Shown here piece after piece: positions 1 through 8,211 of a stretch of 42,648 bases of DNA (within the stretch, counting starts at the first letter, position 1; every line of letters starts with the position of its first letter). Position numbers and translations under genes: made by a program. The stretch comes from an uncultured Lachnospiraceae bacterium (lineage in GTDB: Bacteria > Bacillota > Clostridia > Lachnospirales > Lachnospiraceae). Where the stretch lies: the NCBI GenBank assembly GCA_945913255.1, contig CAMEDC010000028.1, positions 1 through 42,648 on the forward strand, in the 5' to 3' direction. A model generated the notes under the pieces. It made no database searches and was not told the origin of the DNA. It worked only from the letters and a program-made list of their open reading frames with translations.

Positions 1-82
1 TTGCCACAGCCTTGGCAGGCCGTCGCGCAGCGACTTAGTTCAATTGAAGTTTACCACGCTTACTTAGACTATTGCTGTTTCC

Positions 83-225
83 GTCGGGCTTACCGCGTGA
101 TATGCCTGGCTCGACACGCTTTCGCTCGAAGGCGCGACGTAACGGATGCATAGGCGGCTACAATACAGCCGCCAAGCACCGACGTCTTGCACGGCCGAGC
201 CAGGCATATCAAGCGTTCTCCCGAC
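83..225 (+). repeat. Structured repeat, copy A (143 nt)
   Basis: Outer stem: GTCGGG at 83-88 pairs with CCCGAC at 220-225, and a perfect 16-bp stem joins 98-113 to 196-211. Inside lies a 7-bp hairpin (153-159 with 167-173, 7-nt loop). Conserved single-stranded blocks GGCGCGACGTA (131-141) and AAGCACCGACGTCTTGCACGG (174-194) flank the hairpin. The blocks also contain GACGT and ACGTC, which can pair. Copy B shares the architecture and the blocks but not the outer stem sequence. Could be a REP/MITE-like DNA element or a structured RNA; the function is unknown. Confidence 0.65.
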
Positions 226-339
226 TGCTTTCATGAAAATAGAAATAACGTAGCTCAAAATATTATCATCACAGCTTTTCCGGAAACTACGCTTGCAGAT
301 TGCTTTCAAAAGACAGTCGCCGAAACTTTTCTGCGACCA

Positions 340-483
340 GTCGGGGTTGGCGTATCATGTTCCTTATTCGACCGTGCAAGACGTCGGTGCTTAGCGACCG
401 TACTTTGGTCGCTTACGCATCCGCTACGTCGCGCCCCCGAGTGAAAACGAGTCGAAGAAGGAACATGATACGCCAACCCCGAC
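340..483 (-). repeat. Structured repeat, copy B (144 nt, inverted relative to copy A)
   Basis: A perfect 26-bp inverted repeat (340-365 with 458-483) encloses a 7-bp hairpin (393-399 with 407-413). Read on the minus strand, it aligns with copy A over its full length. The loop-side blocks are nearly identical, while the outer stem is almost unrelated in sequence yet fully paired. The inner hairpin differs from copy A at three base pairs, all compensatory. Conservation of pairing rather than sequence argues that the folded structure is what is selected. Confidence 0.65.
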
Positions 484-629
484 GGCAGTAGGTGAACCCC
501 GGCGACGTCCCTCGCGAGGTAAACTTCAATTTACATCAAAACTCCAATCCACATCAAAAGCCATTATTTCATAAGGAAATCCATAACTGCCGGTTAAGAA
601 AAATTGTCTGCTGGTTGATTTTGCCTCCA

Positions 630-658
630 TTGCACATTACTGTATTCTCATCTATACT
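630..658 (+). promoter_or_regulatory. Promoter for the XRE/TPR-like regulator gene
   Basis: TTGCAC (630-635) and TATACT (653-658) are separated by 17 bp. They sit about 45 bp upstream of the start codon at 704, and no other gene intervenes. Confidence 0.6.
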
Positions 659-703
659 GTACTTAACGGCCGGAATAAAATCGGAAAGGTATAGGGAAAA
701 GAA

Positions 704-1765
704 ATGGATTTAAAAATCGGCGCAAAGATAGTAGAACTGCGAAAAAAGAAAGGAATGACGCAGGAACAGCTGGCAAATGCTCTCGGGGTTTCCGCCCCTG
801 CGGTGAGCAAGTGGGAGACGGATTGCTCTTACCCTGATATTACCATGCTTTGCCCACTGGCGCGTACATTAGGGACAGATGTGGACTCTCTGCTTGCTTT
901 TGAGGAATGTCTTTCGGAGGAGAAGCTGGGAAGCTACATGACAGAGCTGGTAGAGCTTACCAGAAACGGGAAAAGTCGGGAAGCAGAAGAAAAACTGCTG
1001 CGACTGTTACACAACTATCCGTCTAATGTAAATTTGAAATTCAGTGCGGTAGCGCTGTTTACGCTTTTTGAAATGAATGATCCGGAGTGCTCGGAGGCGG
1101 ATAAAAAGCGTTGGCTTCAACAAAAGAATGAGCTGGCGCAGGCTGTTTATGACAGCGGTGCTCCCGCTTTTCGGATGCCCTCCATTTCCATGCTGGTTTC
1201 TCTGGCACTGGCAGAGGATGAACTGGACAGAGCAGAGGAACTGCTGAAAGAAACGGTGACGGATACAGGAGATTTTACGATGCTGTGGGTACAGCTGTAC
1301 CTGAAAAAGGGGCAGAGGGAGGAAGCACTCGCGACAGTCCAGAGGCAGCTCTACAAACTGGTTGGAGATGTTCGGACTTGCCTGCAAAGCATGCTGGGTG
1401 AAGACCTGAAACTGGAACCGGAGAAACTTATGGAGGTTTGCAGAGTTTTCCGCGAAGTGGAGAAGATGTTCGGTGTCGGAGGAGGCATGGGAGCCGGGGT
1501 ACTTGCGGAGGTTTACCTGCGGGAAGGCAGAAAACAGGAAGCATTGGAGTATCTGGAGGAACTGGCAGATAAAATGACCGGTCAGATGGACAGCCCCAAC
1601 CCGCTTCTGTTTGCGCCTGCGATACAGCCTCTTCCCGGGAAATTACAGGCAGGGAAGGAGATGCACATGGCAGTCCTGCATGCACTCAAACAAGATACCT
1701 GTTTTGAACCGCTACGAGGGGAGGAACGGTTTGTAAGGTTAATACACATGCTGGAGCAAAATTAG
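704..1765 (+). CDS. XRE-family regulator with helical-repeat C-terminal domain
   Basis: This 353-aa protein starts with a complete XRE helix-turn-helix of about 66 residues, containing the typical MTQEQLANALGVS and VSKWE segments. The remaining ~290 residues are rich in helical, TPR-like leucine/alanine patterns (for example SREAEEKLLRLL, REEALATVQRQL and KQEALEYLEELA). The family is a cytoplasmic transcriptional regulator in which the C-terminal helical array may sense a ligand or peptide. The gene stands alone behind its own promoter, with a purine-rich ribosome site (GGGAAAAGAA) directly before the ATG. The target is unknown; the decayed acetyltransferase downstream gives no clue. Confidence 0.8.
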   Translation: MDLKIGAKIVELRKKKGMTQEQLANALGVSAPAVSKWETDCSYPDITMLCPLARTLGTDVDSLLAFEECLSEEKLGSYMTELVELTRNGKSREAEEKLLRLLHNYPSNVNLKFSAVALFTLFEMNDPECSEADKKRWLQQKNELAQAVYDSGAPAFRMPSISMLVSLALAEDELDRAEELLKETVTDTGDFTMLWVQLYLKKGQREEALATVQRQLYKLVGDVRTCLQSMLGEDLKLEPEKLMEVCRVFREVEKMFGVGGGMGAGVLAEVYLREGRKQEALEYLEELADKMTGQMDSPNPLLFAPAIQPLPGKLQAGKEMHMAVLHALKQDTCFEPLRGEERFVRLIHMLEQN

Positions 1766-1834
1766 AGTTTTTGCGTAAAGTGGAAGAACAGAAATCCTGC
1801 GGGAAGTAGAAGATGTAAGGCGAGGAAACGTAAG

Positions 1835-2228
1835 ATGCTAAAGCTGGTAAAATTGGAGGAAAAACATATGCCGCTTCTCATTGACATGATGGATGAGTGG
1901 TATGCAACGGGGGAGAAAATTGTCCCCTATGTCATCAGAAAAGTGGATTACCATAATTTCACCACGTACTCGGAAAGCCTCGAACTGAAAGAAGCGAGGG
2001 ACGGTGTACGTCCTTCAGAACGAAGAAAAGGAGTGGCTACAGCCAATGATTGGTCTGGCGCTGCTGGAGTGCTGCAGACTTGGAATCGAGAGAGTGCTGA
2101 TGGTTTGTGATAAGGAAAATACCGGTTCTGCAAAAAGTATTCAAAATAATGGCGGTATTCTGGAAAACGAGATTGAGGCAGACGGACTTAATATCATGGA
2201 AAACTCTTGCTCAGCCGCCACAAAGTGA
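1835..2228 (+). pseudogene. Decayed GNAT-family N-acetyltransferase
   Basis: The first ~54 codons (MLKLVKLEEKHMPLLIDMMD...) match the N-terminus of a common Firmicute GNAT acetyltransferase. The text then jumps from KEARDG straight to GVRPSERRKG, so the middle of the fold is missing, probably by deletion between two short GACGG-type repeats encoding DG. After GVATA a one-base shift near 2045 moves the rest (MIGLALLECCRLG, then VLMVCDKENTGSAKSIQNNGG) into another frame. The acetyl-CoA loop (RPSERRKG) survives, but no intact protein can be made. The C-terminus after EIEADG is also replaced by unrelated residues. Confidence 0.8.
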
Positions 2229-2332
2229 GAACTTTTCGAGGAGTCAGGTGCACTGGAATCGATTCAGCCGGAATTCAAAAATGCATACGGAGGAAATTCG
2301 TCGAAAAAATACGATGAAACCTGTCTAGGCAT

Positions 2333-2376
2333 ACATTTGTTACACTGCTAAAATAAAGTTGAAAGATAACAAATGT
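2333..2376. promoter_or_regulatory. Candidate promoter/operator with 10-bp inverted repeat
   Basis: ACATTTGTTA (2333-2342) is repeated inverted as TAACAAATGT (2367-2376). Between the arms is an extended -10-like TGCTAAAAT (2346-2354). The arms straddle the presumed transcription start of the 135-aa gene at 2399, a suitable place for a repressor. A run of eight G (2383-2390) follows and supplies the ribosome site. Confidence 0.4.
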
Positions 2377-2398
2377 TATAAAGGGGGGGGCGAATCGT

Positions 2399-2806
2399 AT
2401 GTATCAAACACTGAGCAGGGGAGAAATGGACAGAGAATGCCGTAGAATGATGAAACATTTTCGTTCAGATGATGACTATTGGGGGGATTATGATAACTAT
2501 AATAAGTGTGTTCAGGCATTGACACCATTTGACAGAGATAAGTCAATTGCGATTTTGAAATATCTCATGGGGCAGTATAAACTGCAGATTGATGAATGGG
2601 CATATCTGCATGGGGGCAGATACCTGCAGAGGGAAAATTTTTATGATACAGCGGAGAGTGATCAGATTGTGTCCGATTTGCTCTATATAGAAAAGCATAT
2701 TCCGGCGTTTGCTCTGATACGGGAGGGGAAAACAGAGGAAGCGGAATATCTGATGGAGTGGTATGAAAGGCAGCTGTGCATAAATGAGAATATTCCTCAA
2801 AAGTAG
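2399..2806 (+). CDS. Hypothetical protein, 135 aa
   Basis: I do not recognise this protein. It is soluble-looking and rich in charged and aromatic residues (DDDYWGDYDNYNKC near the N-terminus, and ESDQIVSDLLYIEKHIPAFALIREGKTEEAEYLMEWYERQ near the C-terminus). It has no signal peptide, membrane segment or metal motif, and the C-terminal half looks helical. The G-rich ribosome site before the ATG and good coding texture support a real gene. A 12-bp direct repeat (CCTCAAAAGTAG at 2795-2806 and 2828-2839) covers its last codons and stop, which suggests a small local duplication. Confidence 0.55.
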   Translation: MYQTLSRGEMDRECRRMMKHFRSDDDYWGDYDNYNKCVQALTPFDRDKSIAILKYLMGQYKLQIDEWAYLHGGRYLQRENFYDTAESDQIVSDLLYIEKHIPAFALIREGKTEEAEYLMEWYERQLCINENIPQK

Positions 2807-2849
2807 CTGAAGTGGTATGCAATTGCTCCTCAAAAGTAGTGGGAATGGC

Positions 2850-2878
2850 TTGTCATTGCCTTAAAACTGCGATATACT
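2850..2878 (+). promoter_or_regulatory. Promoter for the small zinc-ribbon gene
   Basis: TTGTCA (2850-2855) and TATACT (2873-2878) are 17 bp apart, about 56 bp before the start codon at 2935. Confidence 0.6.
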
Positions 2879-2934
2879 TGGAATAGAATCTGGTATTCGA
2901 TGTACTGGGTTGTGAGCAGAAGGGGAGGCCTGTT

Positions 2935-3231
2935 ATGGACATTCAATTATTTGATAACTACGAAGATGATGGGCAGTTGAGTCTGTTCCGTTTTGATGAT
3001 TCGGAATATGAAATGGAGAATGAACCAAAGGCGGAGAAAACGGCTGAGAAGGCGGCAGAAAAGCGGGCCGAAACGGAGAAAACGCTTGACCTGCACCTGG
3101 CGCCCGGAGGCTCGGGCATCCGAATACAGCGCTGCGGCAGTTGCGGTAAGCTACTTTTTGTGAGGGAAGAGACGGCGGGATACAGCGCGTCCTGTAATAA
3201 TTGCGGAATAGAATATTTTCAGAAGATGTAA
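2935..3231 (+). CDS. Small zinc-ribbon protein, 98 aa
   Basis: The N-terminal half is acidic, followed by a low-complexity Ala/Glu/Lys stretch (residues ~31-50) that is probably helical. The C-terminus is a zinc ribbon with cysteines at 67, 70, 87 and 90 in two C-x2-C knuckles. The gene has its own promoter, a GGGGAGG ribosome site and an intrinsic terminator just downstream, so it is probably a single-gene unit. Function is unknown. Such ribbons bind nucleic acid or protein partners, and the acidic N-terminus makes direct DNA binding less obvious. Confidence 0.65.
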   Translation: MDIQLFDNYEDDGQLSLFRFDDSEYEMENEPKAEKTAEKAAEKRAETEKTLDLHLAPGGSGIRIQRCGSCGKLLFVREETAGYSASCNNCGIEYFQKM

Positions 3232-3245
3232 TATGAAAGCTGAGT

Positions 3246-3274
3246 CGCCTGTCTTGTAAAAGACAGGCGTTTTT
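3246..3274. terminator. Intrinsic terminator between convergent genes
   Basis: A 10-bp stem (CGCCTGTCTT with AAGACAGGCG) has a 4-nt loop and a T tract at 3270-3274. It lies between the convergent zinc-ribbon gene and the dus gene. It is clearly oriented for the plus strand and may serve both. Confidence 0.85.
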
Positions 3275-3280
3275 AAAGGT

Positions 3281-4249
3281 TTAGGTGGGGAGGAATCTGC
3301 ATTCCCGAAACAGGGAATCAACGGCTGCCTGATAATCCGTGATACGGGTTGCCTTTCTGATTTTTTTCAGGTGTCTATCGGCGTCCTCAAAACTTTTGCT
3401 TAAGAATGTCCAGAGATCTTTCATCTTGTAAAGGGTGTTTGTATCCCCGGACATAATTTTGATATAGCCCTCCAGTAGTTCATCGTGAAAGGCACGCAGG
3501 GTGGCAAGACGGTCTGCTTCGCCTGCCGTAGCAGCGGATTTGCCAGCCAGACAGGGTTTTCCCTGCAGTTCGTTAATGAGCCCCGGATTCTGTAAAACAC
3601 CTCTTCCGATCATTATGGTATCGATTGCGGGAAGAACAGTGAGTATCCTTTCCAGAGAGGACGAGGATACAATATCACCGTTGTAACACAAAGGAGTGGA
3701 AAGCTGCTTCTTGGCCTCTGTATATGCCTCCAGGTGGGGTGTTCCACCGTATCCTTCCTTTTGGAGGCGGGGATGAATGATGAGTTCCTCCAGCGGATAT
3801 TTTTCGTAGATTGTGAGAAGTCGTTCCCATTCTGATACCTCTTTTATGCCGATTCTTGTTTTTATGGATATTTTCAAGGTGCATTTCTCGAATATTTCAT
3901 CTAAAAAGAATTCCAGTTCATCAGGTACGATTAAAAATCCCGCGCCGCGGTTTCTGGAAACGACTGTCCCGGAAGGGCATCCAAGATTCAGATTGACCGT
4001 TTTGTAGCCGTAATCTGCAAGGTCTCGGGCGAGCTCCAGAAATTCGTCTACGCGGTTGGTGAGAATCTGAGGAACTGTTTGCATCCCCTGATTGTGCTCC
4101 GGAAGAATATCATTTTTCTCACGGCTGTTCATATGCCGGTTGGCAATAAAGGGAGTAAAGTATTTGTCAATTCTTCCGTAATATTTGTGCCAGGCATTGC
4201 GGAAGGTATAGGTAGTAAGCCCCTCCATGGGAGCAAGATAATATTTCAT
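3281..4249 (-). CDS. tRNA-dihydrouridine synthase family protein
   Basis: This 322-aa FMN-dependent Dus family TIM barrel reduces uridine in tRNA. The N-terminus YLAPMEGLT is the usual FMN-binding start. The active-site segment NLNLGCPSGTVVSRNRGAG carries the catalytic-type cysteine (C91), followed by ISIKTRIG, IIHPR, YNGDI and MIGRGVLQNP, all standard Dus positions. I chose the ATG at 4249 because AGAGGA precedes it and the protein then begins as the family does; an ATG four codons earlier (4261) is possible. The exact Dus subclass and target uridine cannot be assigned by eye. Confidence 0.85.
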   Translation of the reverse strand: MKYYLAPMEGLTTYTFRNAWHKYYGRIDKYFTPFIANRHMNSREKNDILPEHNQGMQTVPQILTNRVDEFLELARDLADYGYKTVNLNLGCPSGTVVSRNRGAGFLIVPDELEFFLDEIFEKCTLKISIKTRIGIKEVSEWERLLTIYEKYPLEELIIHPRLQKEGYGGTPHLEAYTEAKKQLSTPLCYNGDIVSSSSLERILTVLPAIDTIMIGRGVLQNPGLINELQGKPCLAGKSAATAGEADRLATLRAFHDELLEGYIKIMSGDTNTLYKMKDLWTFLSKSFEDADRHLKKIRKATRITDYQAAVDSLFRECRFLPT

Positions 4250-4341
4250 TTGTCCTCTCATTCTGCCGCATCGGCGGCTTTCCCCTCATAAAACGAAGTA
4301 ATAATAAAATCTGCTTATGTATAGGGACATACTTCGAAAAC

Positions 4342-4374
4342 ATTATAGTGTATCCTGCAGGATTTTGCTATAAT
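4342..4374. promoter_or_regulatory. Divergent -10 elements between dus and the zinc-ribbon membrane gene
   Basis: On the plus strand there is an extended -10, TGCTATAAT (4366-4374), and on the minus strand a perfect TATAAT (4347-4342). Neither has a convincing -35. The 20-bp spacing means that the two promoters share DNA and probably compete. Confidence 0.45.
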
Positions 4375-4449
4375 GAAATCAAGATTGCAGAAAATGATTG
4401 GACAGCAAACAGATTTCAGTCATCTTTTGCGTAATAAAGGGGGAGAGAA

Positions 4450-6030
4450 ATGTACGAATGTCCAAACTGCGGCGGAAATCTGAAGTTTGAGATTTCCTCA
4501 CAGAAATTGTACTGTGCCTATTGTGATACCAGGCTTGACCCGTATGCTGTCACCAGGGAAACGGATGCACTGGAGGGCGGATTGTATGAAACCAATGCAT
4601 TTATCTGCCCGCAGTGCGGCGGCCAGATGCTGAGCGGAGATAATGATGCGACAGCTTTCTGCAGTTATTGCGGCGCAGCCAATATATTGTCCAGCCGCAT
4701 TGTCAGGGAGAAGCGTCCAAAATACATTATCCCTTTTCAGAAAACGAAAGAGGACTGCAAAAAGGCATATGCAAAGAAGATGCGGAAGGCCTTTTTTGTG
4801 CCGAAGGAATACAAGGATGCTGCGTTTATCGATGGTTTTCGCGGTATCTATATGCCCTACTGGAATTATCGTTTTTCCCAGCAGGGCGAGCTTTCACTGG
4901 ACGGAAAGATACAAGAGAGCAAGGGAGATTATATCTATACCAGTTACTATAAGCTGCGGGGAGAACTGGACGCTGTTTACGAGGGCTGTCCCTTTGATGC
5001 TTCCTCCGGGTTTTACGATAATATCAGTCAGGCACTGGCTCCCTTTGATGCAGCCGGGGAGGTCGATTTTACACCGTCTTACCTCAGTGGCTTTTATGCT
5101 GAGGTAGCAGATGTGGAAGCGGATGTTTACGCAGCGGAAGCCAGAATACTGGTGAATGAGAATACATATGAAGCCATAAAAGAAGAGAAGACTTTTCGGA
5201 AATATGAAGTTCAGGAACACTGCAGTGATGCAAAACTGACAGAATTTCTGCACACGAAAAGTGAGGGAGAAGACAGTGTCCTGTATCCCGTCTGGTTTAT
5301 GTCGTATCGGAACGGTGACAGAGTGGCTTATGCCGTGGTCAACGGTCAGACGGGCAAGGTGGTCGCGGATATGCCGCTGGATGTCAAAAAATATTTATTG
5401 ACCTCACTGGCGTTGGCAGTGCCTGTTTTTTTCCTGCTGAATCTGTTTTTGACCCTGCGTCCAATAGTGCTGATTACAGTCTGTGCGGTGCTGCAGATGA
5501 TTGTCTCACTGATTTATTATTCGGAACTGGGAGAAATTTCCCGACGGGAAACCTTTGCGGATGATAAGGCAGTACTGATAAAGACAAAAAAACGCCGGAG
5601 TAAAAAGCCGCTGAAAAAGGATAACTCTACGAATGAAGATAATGCACTGGCGGGTGGAATAATTCTGATACTTTTTGTGTCCGTAATTTTATCTTTCTGC
5701 GTCGGATTAAAGACGGAGTGGCTGGGAATTTTGTATATGGGAGTCCTTTTGGGAATTTCGGTTCTGATTTTTGTACAGGGCAGGAAGAAATATCGGAAGC
5801 TCAAGGACTTAAGAGGCGGATTCGGACTTGTGAGCGCAGTGGTGACAACTGCTGTGGGGCTGGTCCTGCATCTTTGGAAGCCGGTGTCGGATTTATGGTA
5901 TTACGGCGGTGTATGGCTCATTTTGCTGTCGGTAATCTTTCTGATTACGGATGTCATCCGGAATTATAACCGGCTGGCCATGCGAAAACTCCCTCAGTTC
6001 GAAAAAAAGGGAGGTGACGACAATGCATAA
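4450..6030 (+). CDS. Membrane protein with N-terminal zinc ribbons
   Basis: This 526-aa protein begins with tandem zinc ribbons: C4/C7 with C22/C25, and C53/C56 with C71/C74. A soluble region of ~200 residues follows (with IIPFQKTKEDCKKAYAKK and MPYWNYRF, typical of this TFIIB-type zinc-finger membrane family). The C-terminal half has about six hydrophobic segments, the first two near residues 316-360. The gene overlaps the TPM-domain gene by 8 nt, so they are translated together. The pairing suggests a role in envelope protein quality control or stress, but the biochemical function is unknown. A strong GGGGGAGAG ribosome site precedes the ATG. Confidence 0.75.
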   Translation: MYECPNCGGNLKFEISSQKLYCAYCDTRLDPYAVTRETDALEGGLYETNAFICPQCGGQMLSGDNDATAFCSYCGAANILSSRIVREKRPKYIIPFQKTKEDCKKAYAKKMRKAFFVPKEYKDAAFIDGFRGIYMPYWNYRFSQQGELSLDGKIQESKGDYIYTSYYKLRGELDAVYEGCPFDASSGFYDNISQALAPFDAAGEVDFTPSYLSGFYAEVADVEADVYAAEARILVNENTYEAIKEEKTFRKYEVQEHCSDAKLTEFLHTKSEGEDSVLYPVWFMSYRNGDRVAYAVVNGQTGKVVADMPLDVKKYLLTSLALAVPVFFLLNLFLTLRPIVLITVCAVLQMIVSLIYYSELGEISRRETFADDKAVLIKTKKRRSKKPLKKDNSTNEDNALAGGIILILFVSVILSFCVGLKTEWLGILYMGVLLGISVLIFVQGRKKYRKLKDLRGGFGLVSAVVTTAVGLVLHLWKPVSDLWYYGGVWLILLSVIFLITDVIRNYNRLAMRKLPQFEKKGGDDNA

Positions 6031-6808
6031 CAGGATACGGAACATTTTCGGCGGAATGCTGATGGTAACTGTATTTCTTCTGTCTGTGCCGATCAGGGTT
6101 CTGGCAGGACAGGCGGTCTATACAAATCCGGATACAGATTATTGTGTCATTCTGGAGGATGATGCCGGGATTTTGACGGAAACGGATGAAGCTTCGCTGG
6201 AAGAAATCATGAGAGAAATCTCCGTTTACGGAAATGTGGGACTTAAGACCATCAGCAGGAATGATACGACAGCTGAGAAGTATCTGGAGGAGTATTATCG
6301 ACAGAAGTTCGGCAGGGACAGCGGAATCATATTTCTGATTGATATGGACAACCGGAAAATCTGGCTCAGAAGCGATGGCAACATTCAGCGGACAATCAAA
6401 GGGGCAGAACTGGATACCATTGCCGACAACTGTTATCGTTTTGCTTCAAGGGGAGACTACTTTTCGTGTGCCGAAGAAGCATTTTCTGAGATAAAGGCAC
6501 TCCTTGAGGGCAGAAGAATAGCTCGTCCCATGAAATATGGCAGCAATGCACTGCTTGCGGTTATTCTGGCAATGCTGATAAATTACTGCCTCCTGAAGTG
6601 GGGTGACAGAAAGGAAATCCCCGACAGAAAGAAGCTGCTGAGTAAGATGAAGTATCACATTCGGGTGGTAAATCCAAGGGCCGAATTTGTAAGGACTACG
6701 AAACGGTATGTGCCGAAAAGTTCCGGCGGCAGTGACAGCAGCGGTGCCGGAAGCAGCGGCGGAGGCGGAGGCGGCAGCAGCGGAAGCAGCGGCGGACACA
6801 GCTTTTAG
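6023..6808 (+). CDS. TPM-domain membrane protein
   Basis: This 261-aa protein has an N-terminal signal sequence (MLMVTVFLLSVPIRVLAG), then an extracytoplasmic TPM (DUF477) domain with the characteristic DDAGILTE opening and FLIDMDNRKIWLRS core. A membrane segment follows (ALLAVILAMLINYCLL), then a basic cytoplasmic stretch and a Gly/Ser-rich tail ending GGHSF, as in YgcG-type proteins. I chose the start at 6023 because GGGAGGTGA sits 6 nt upstream; it overlaps the stop of the preceding gene. The 3' end overlaps the convergent MATE gene by 4 bp, and no terminator lies between them. Confidence 0.8.
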   Translation: MHNRIRNIFGGMLMVTVFLLSVPIRVLAGQAVYTNPDTDYCVILEDDAGILTETDEASLEEIMREISVYGNVGLKTISRNDTTAEKYLEEYYRQKFGRDSGIIFLIDMDNRKIWLRSDGNIQRTIKGAELDTIADNCYRFASRGDYFSCAEEAFSEIKALLEGRRIARPMKYGSNALLAVILAMLINYCLLKWGDRKEIPDRKKLLSKMKYHIRVVNPRAEFVRTTKRYVPKSSGGSDSSGAGSSGGGGGGSSGSSGGHSF

Positions 6809-8175
6809 AGAAGTGTCCTTTCCTGTTCCAACGCTTTCTGCTTCACTGCTTTCCACCGTTTGGTCAGGAAGAAAGCAAGCATGCAGCACATGCCGAAAGT
6901 AAAGCTGATGGGGAAGCAAGCCATCACATATTTGCCATCGATGTAGCGGTTAATCAGCCAGGCACTGGGAATCCTGACTGCCCAAAGCATCAGCATGTTG
7001 ATAACAGTGGGATACTTAACAATGCCCATGCCGTTGATAAAGGCAATGATACAGTTAAAGACTGCATAGGTCCAGGTGGACGGAAGAACTACGTGGGTGT
7101 AGAGTACCGCCAAATCCAGGACGGCGGAATCTTTTGTAAACAGCATCAGGATGGGACGGCAGAAGATGGTGATAATCATGCCGAAGGTCATGGTGATGAA
7201 GCCGGACCAGAAAGGAATTGTGGTACCGCCTTTTCTTAATCTGACATAATTTTGGGCTCCCAGGTTCTGGCCGGAGAAAGTGGTGGCAGCAGAAGAGAAG
7301 GAGCCGATGGCAACGTTGGCAATTCCTGTAATTTTGGAAGCAACTGCGCATGCTGCAATATAGTCGGAGCCCTGTAAATTTATAAGGGACTGCTGCAGCA
7401 CATGACCGATGGAATAGAAGGAATTGTTCAGCCCAAGAGGGAGTCCTACACGGATAATGGAGGAGAGTGCATTTTTGTCAATGATTCTGGGAAGAGCGGT
7501 GTATTCCAACTCAGGATAGTGCTTTTTCAGATAAAGAATGCTGAAAAGCCAGGAGCAGTACTGGGCCAGAATCGTGGCAAGGGCAGCTCCCGGAACATCC
7601 AGTCCGAGAACTGCGACGAAAAAAATATCCAGCACAATATTCACTATGCAGGAGATGAGAAGGAAAAACAGACTGGAGCGGCTGTCACCTACACCGCGAA
7701 GCACACCGGCATTCATATTGTAGCCCATATTTCCGAGGGTACCGAGAAAAATTATGCGCAGATATGCCACAGACAAATCCCATGCATCCTCCGGAACCTG
7801 CATGAATTTTAAAATAAAGGGACCCAGGAAAAGACCCAGTACAGTCAGGGGAACAGCGCTGAGATAGAGAAAGGAAGTAGCGGTTGCGACTATCTTTTTA
7901 ACCCGGTCCGCGTCACCTTTTCCGGTGGCCTGAGATACCAGAATAGAGACACCTGTGCCGATTCCCAGAAAGATACAGAGGAAAATCTCGACCGGCTGTG
8001 TGCTGGTGCCTACAGCGGCCAGTGAGAGAGAACTGCAGAAATTGCCGATAACCAGAGTGTCCACAGTATTATAGAGCTGCTGCAGCACGTTTCCGATACA
8101 GATGGGAAGAGCGAACAGAATCACCAGCTTCATGATGGGACCTTTTGTCATATCTATATTTTTGGAAGTATGCAT
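6805..8175 (-). CDS. MATE-family efflux transporter (first copy)
   Basis: A 456-aa protein with about 12 transmembrane helices. It opens like MATE proteins (MTKGPIMKLVILFALPICIGNVLQQLYNTVDT) and shows the family's GVLRGVGDSR and SGQNLGA segments in the two half-repeats. Such pumps export cationic drugs or metabolites using a Na+ or H+ gradient. AAGGAG precedes the ATG. It lies 36 bp downstream of a small XRE regulator on the same strand, so it is likely co-transcribed with and controlled by it. The substrate is not predictable. Confidence 0.9.
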   Translation of the reverse strand: MHTSKNIDMTKGPIMKLVILFALPICIGNVLQQLYNTVDTLVIGNFCSSLSLAAVGTSTQPVEIFLCIFLGIGTGVSILVSQATGKGDADRVKKIVATATSFLYLSAVPLTVLGLFLGPFILKFMQVPEDAWDLSVAYLRIIFLGTLGNMGYNMNAGVLRGVGDSRSSLFFLLISCIVNIVLDIFFVAVLGLDVPGAALATILAQYCSWLFSILYLKKHYPELEYTALPRIIDKNALSSIIRVGLPLGLNNSFYSIGHVLQQSLINLQGSDYIAACAVASKITGIANVAIGSFSSAATTFSGQNLGAQNYVRLRKGGTTIPFWSGFITMTFGMIITIFCRPILMLFTKDSAVLDLAVLYTHVVLPSTWTYAVFNCIIAFINGMGIVKYPTVINMLMLWAVRIPSAWLINRYIDGKYVMACFPISFTFGMCCMLAFFLTKRWKAVKQKALEQERTLL

Positions 8176-8211
8176 GAAATAACTCCTTAAACAGTGAAAA
8201 ACTCTGGCAGA

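Larger units (their letters stand above)
42..531. repeat. Composite palindromic region bounded by 14-bp inverted repeats
   Basis: A 14-bp sequence at 42-55 (AATTGAAGTTTACC) recurs inverted at 518-531, enclosing two structured repeats in opposite orientation (83-225 and 340-483). No protein family is recognisable in any frame. The nested arrangement resembles a non-autonomous mobile or MITE-like unit, but no transposase is present and I see no target-site duplication. The whole stretch 1-629 has no gene I can support. Confidence 0.5.

Noticed and set aside
64..713. Several open frames of 60-85 codons across the left repeat region
   Set aside because: They run through the inverted repeats, overlap one another on both strands, have no family resemblance, and are expected from GC-rich palindromes.
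2229..2390. Possible remnant of another gene after the GNAT pseudogene (ELFEESGALESIQPEF..., ending ETCLGIHL)
   Set aside because: One frame reads like protein for about 45 codons, but it has no start signal and I cannot tie it to a family.
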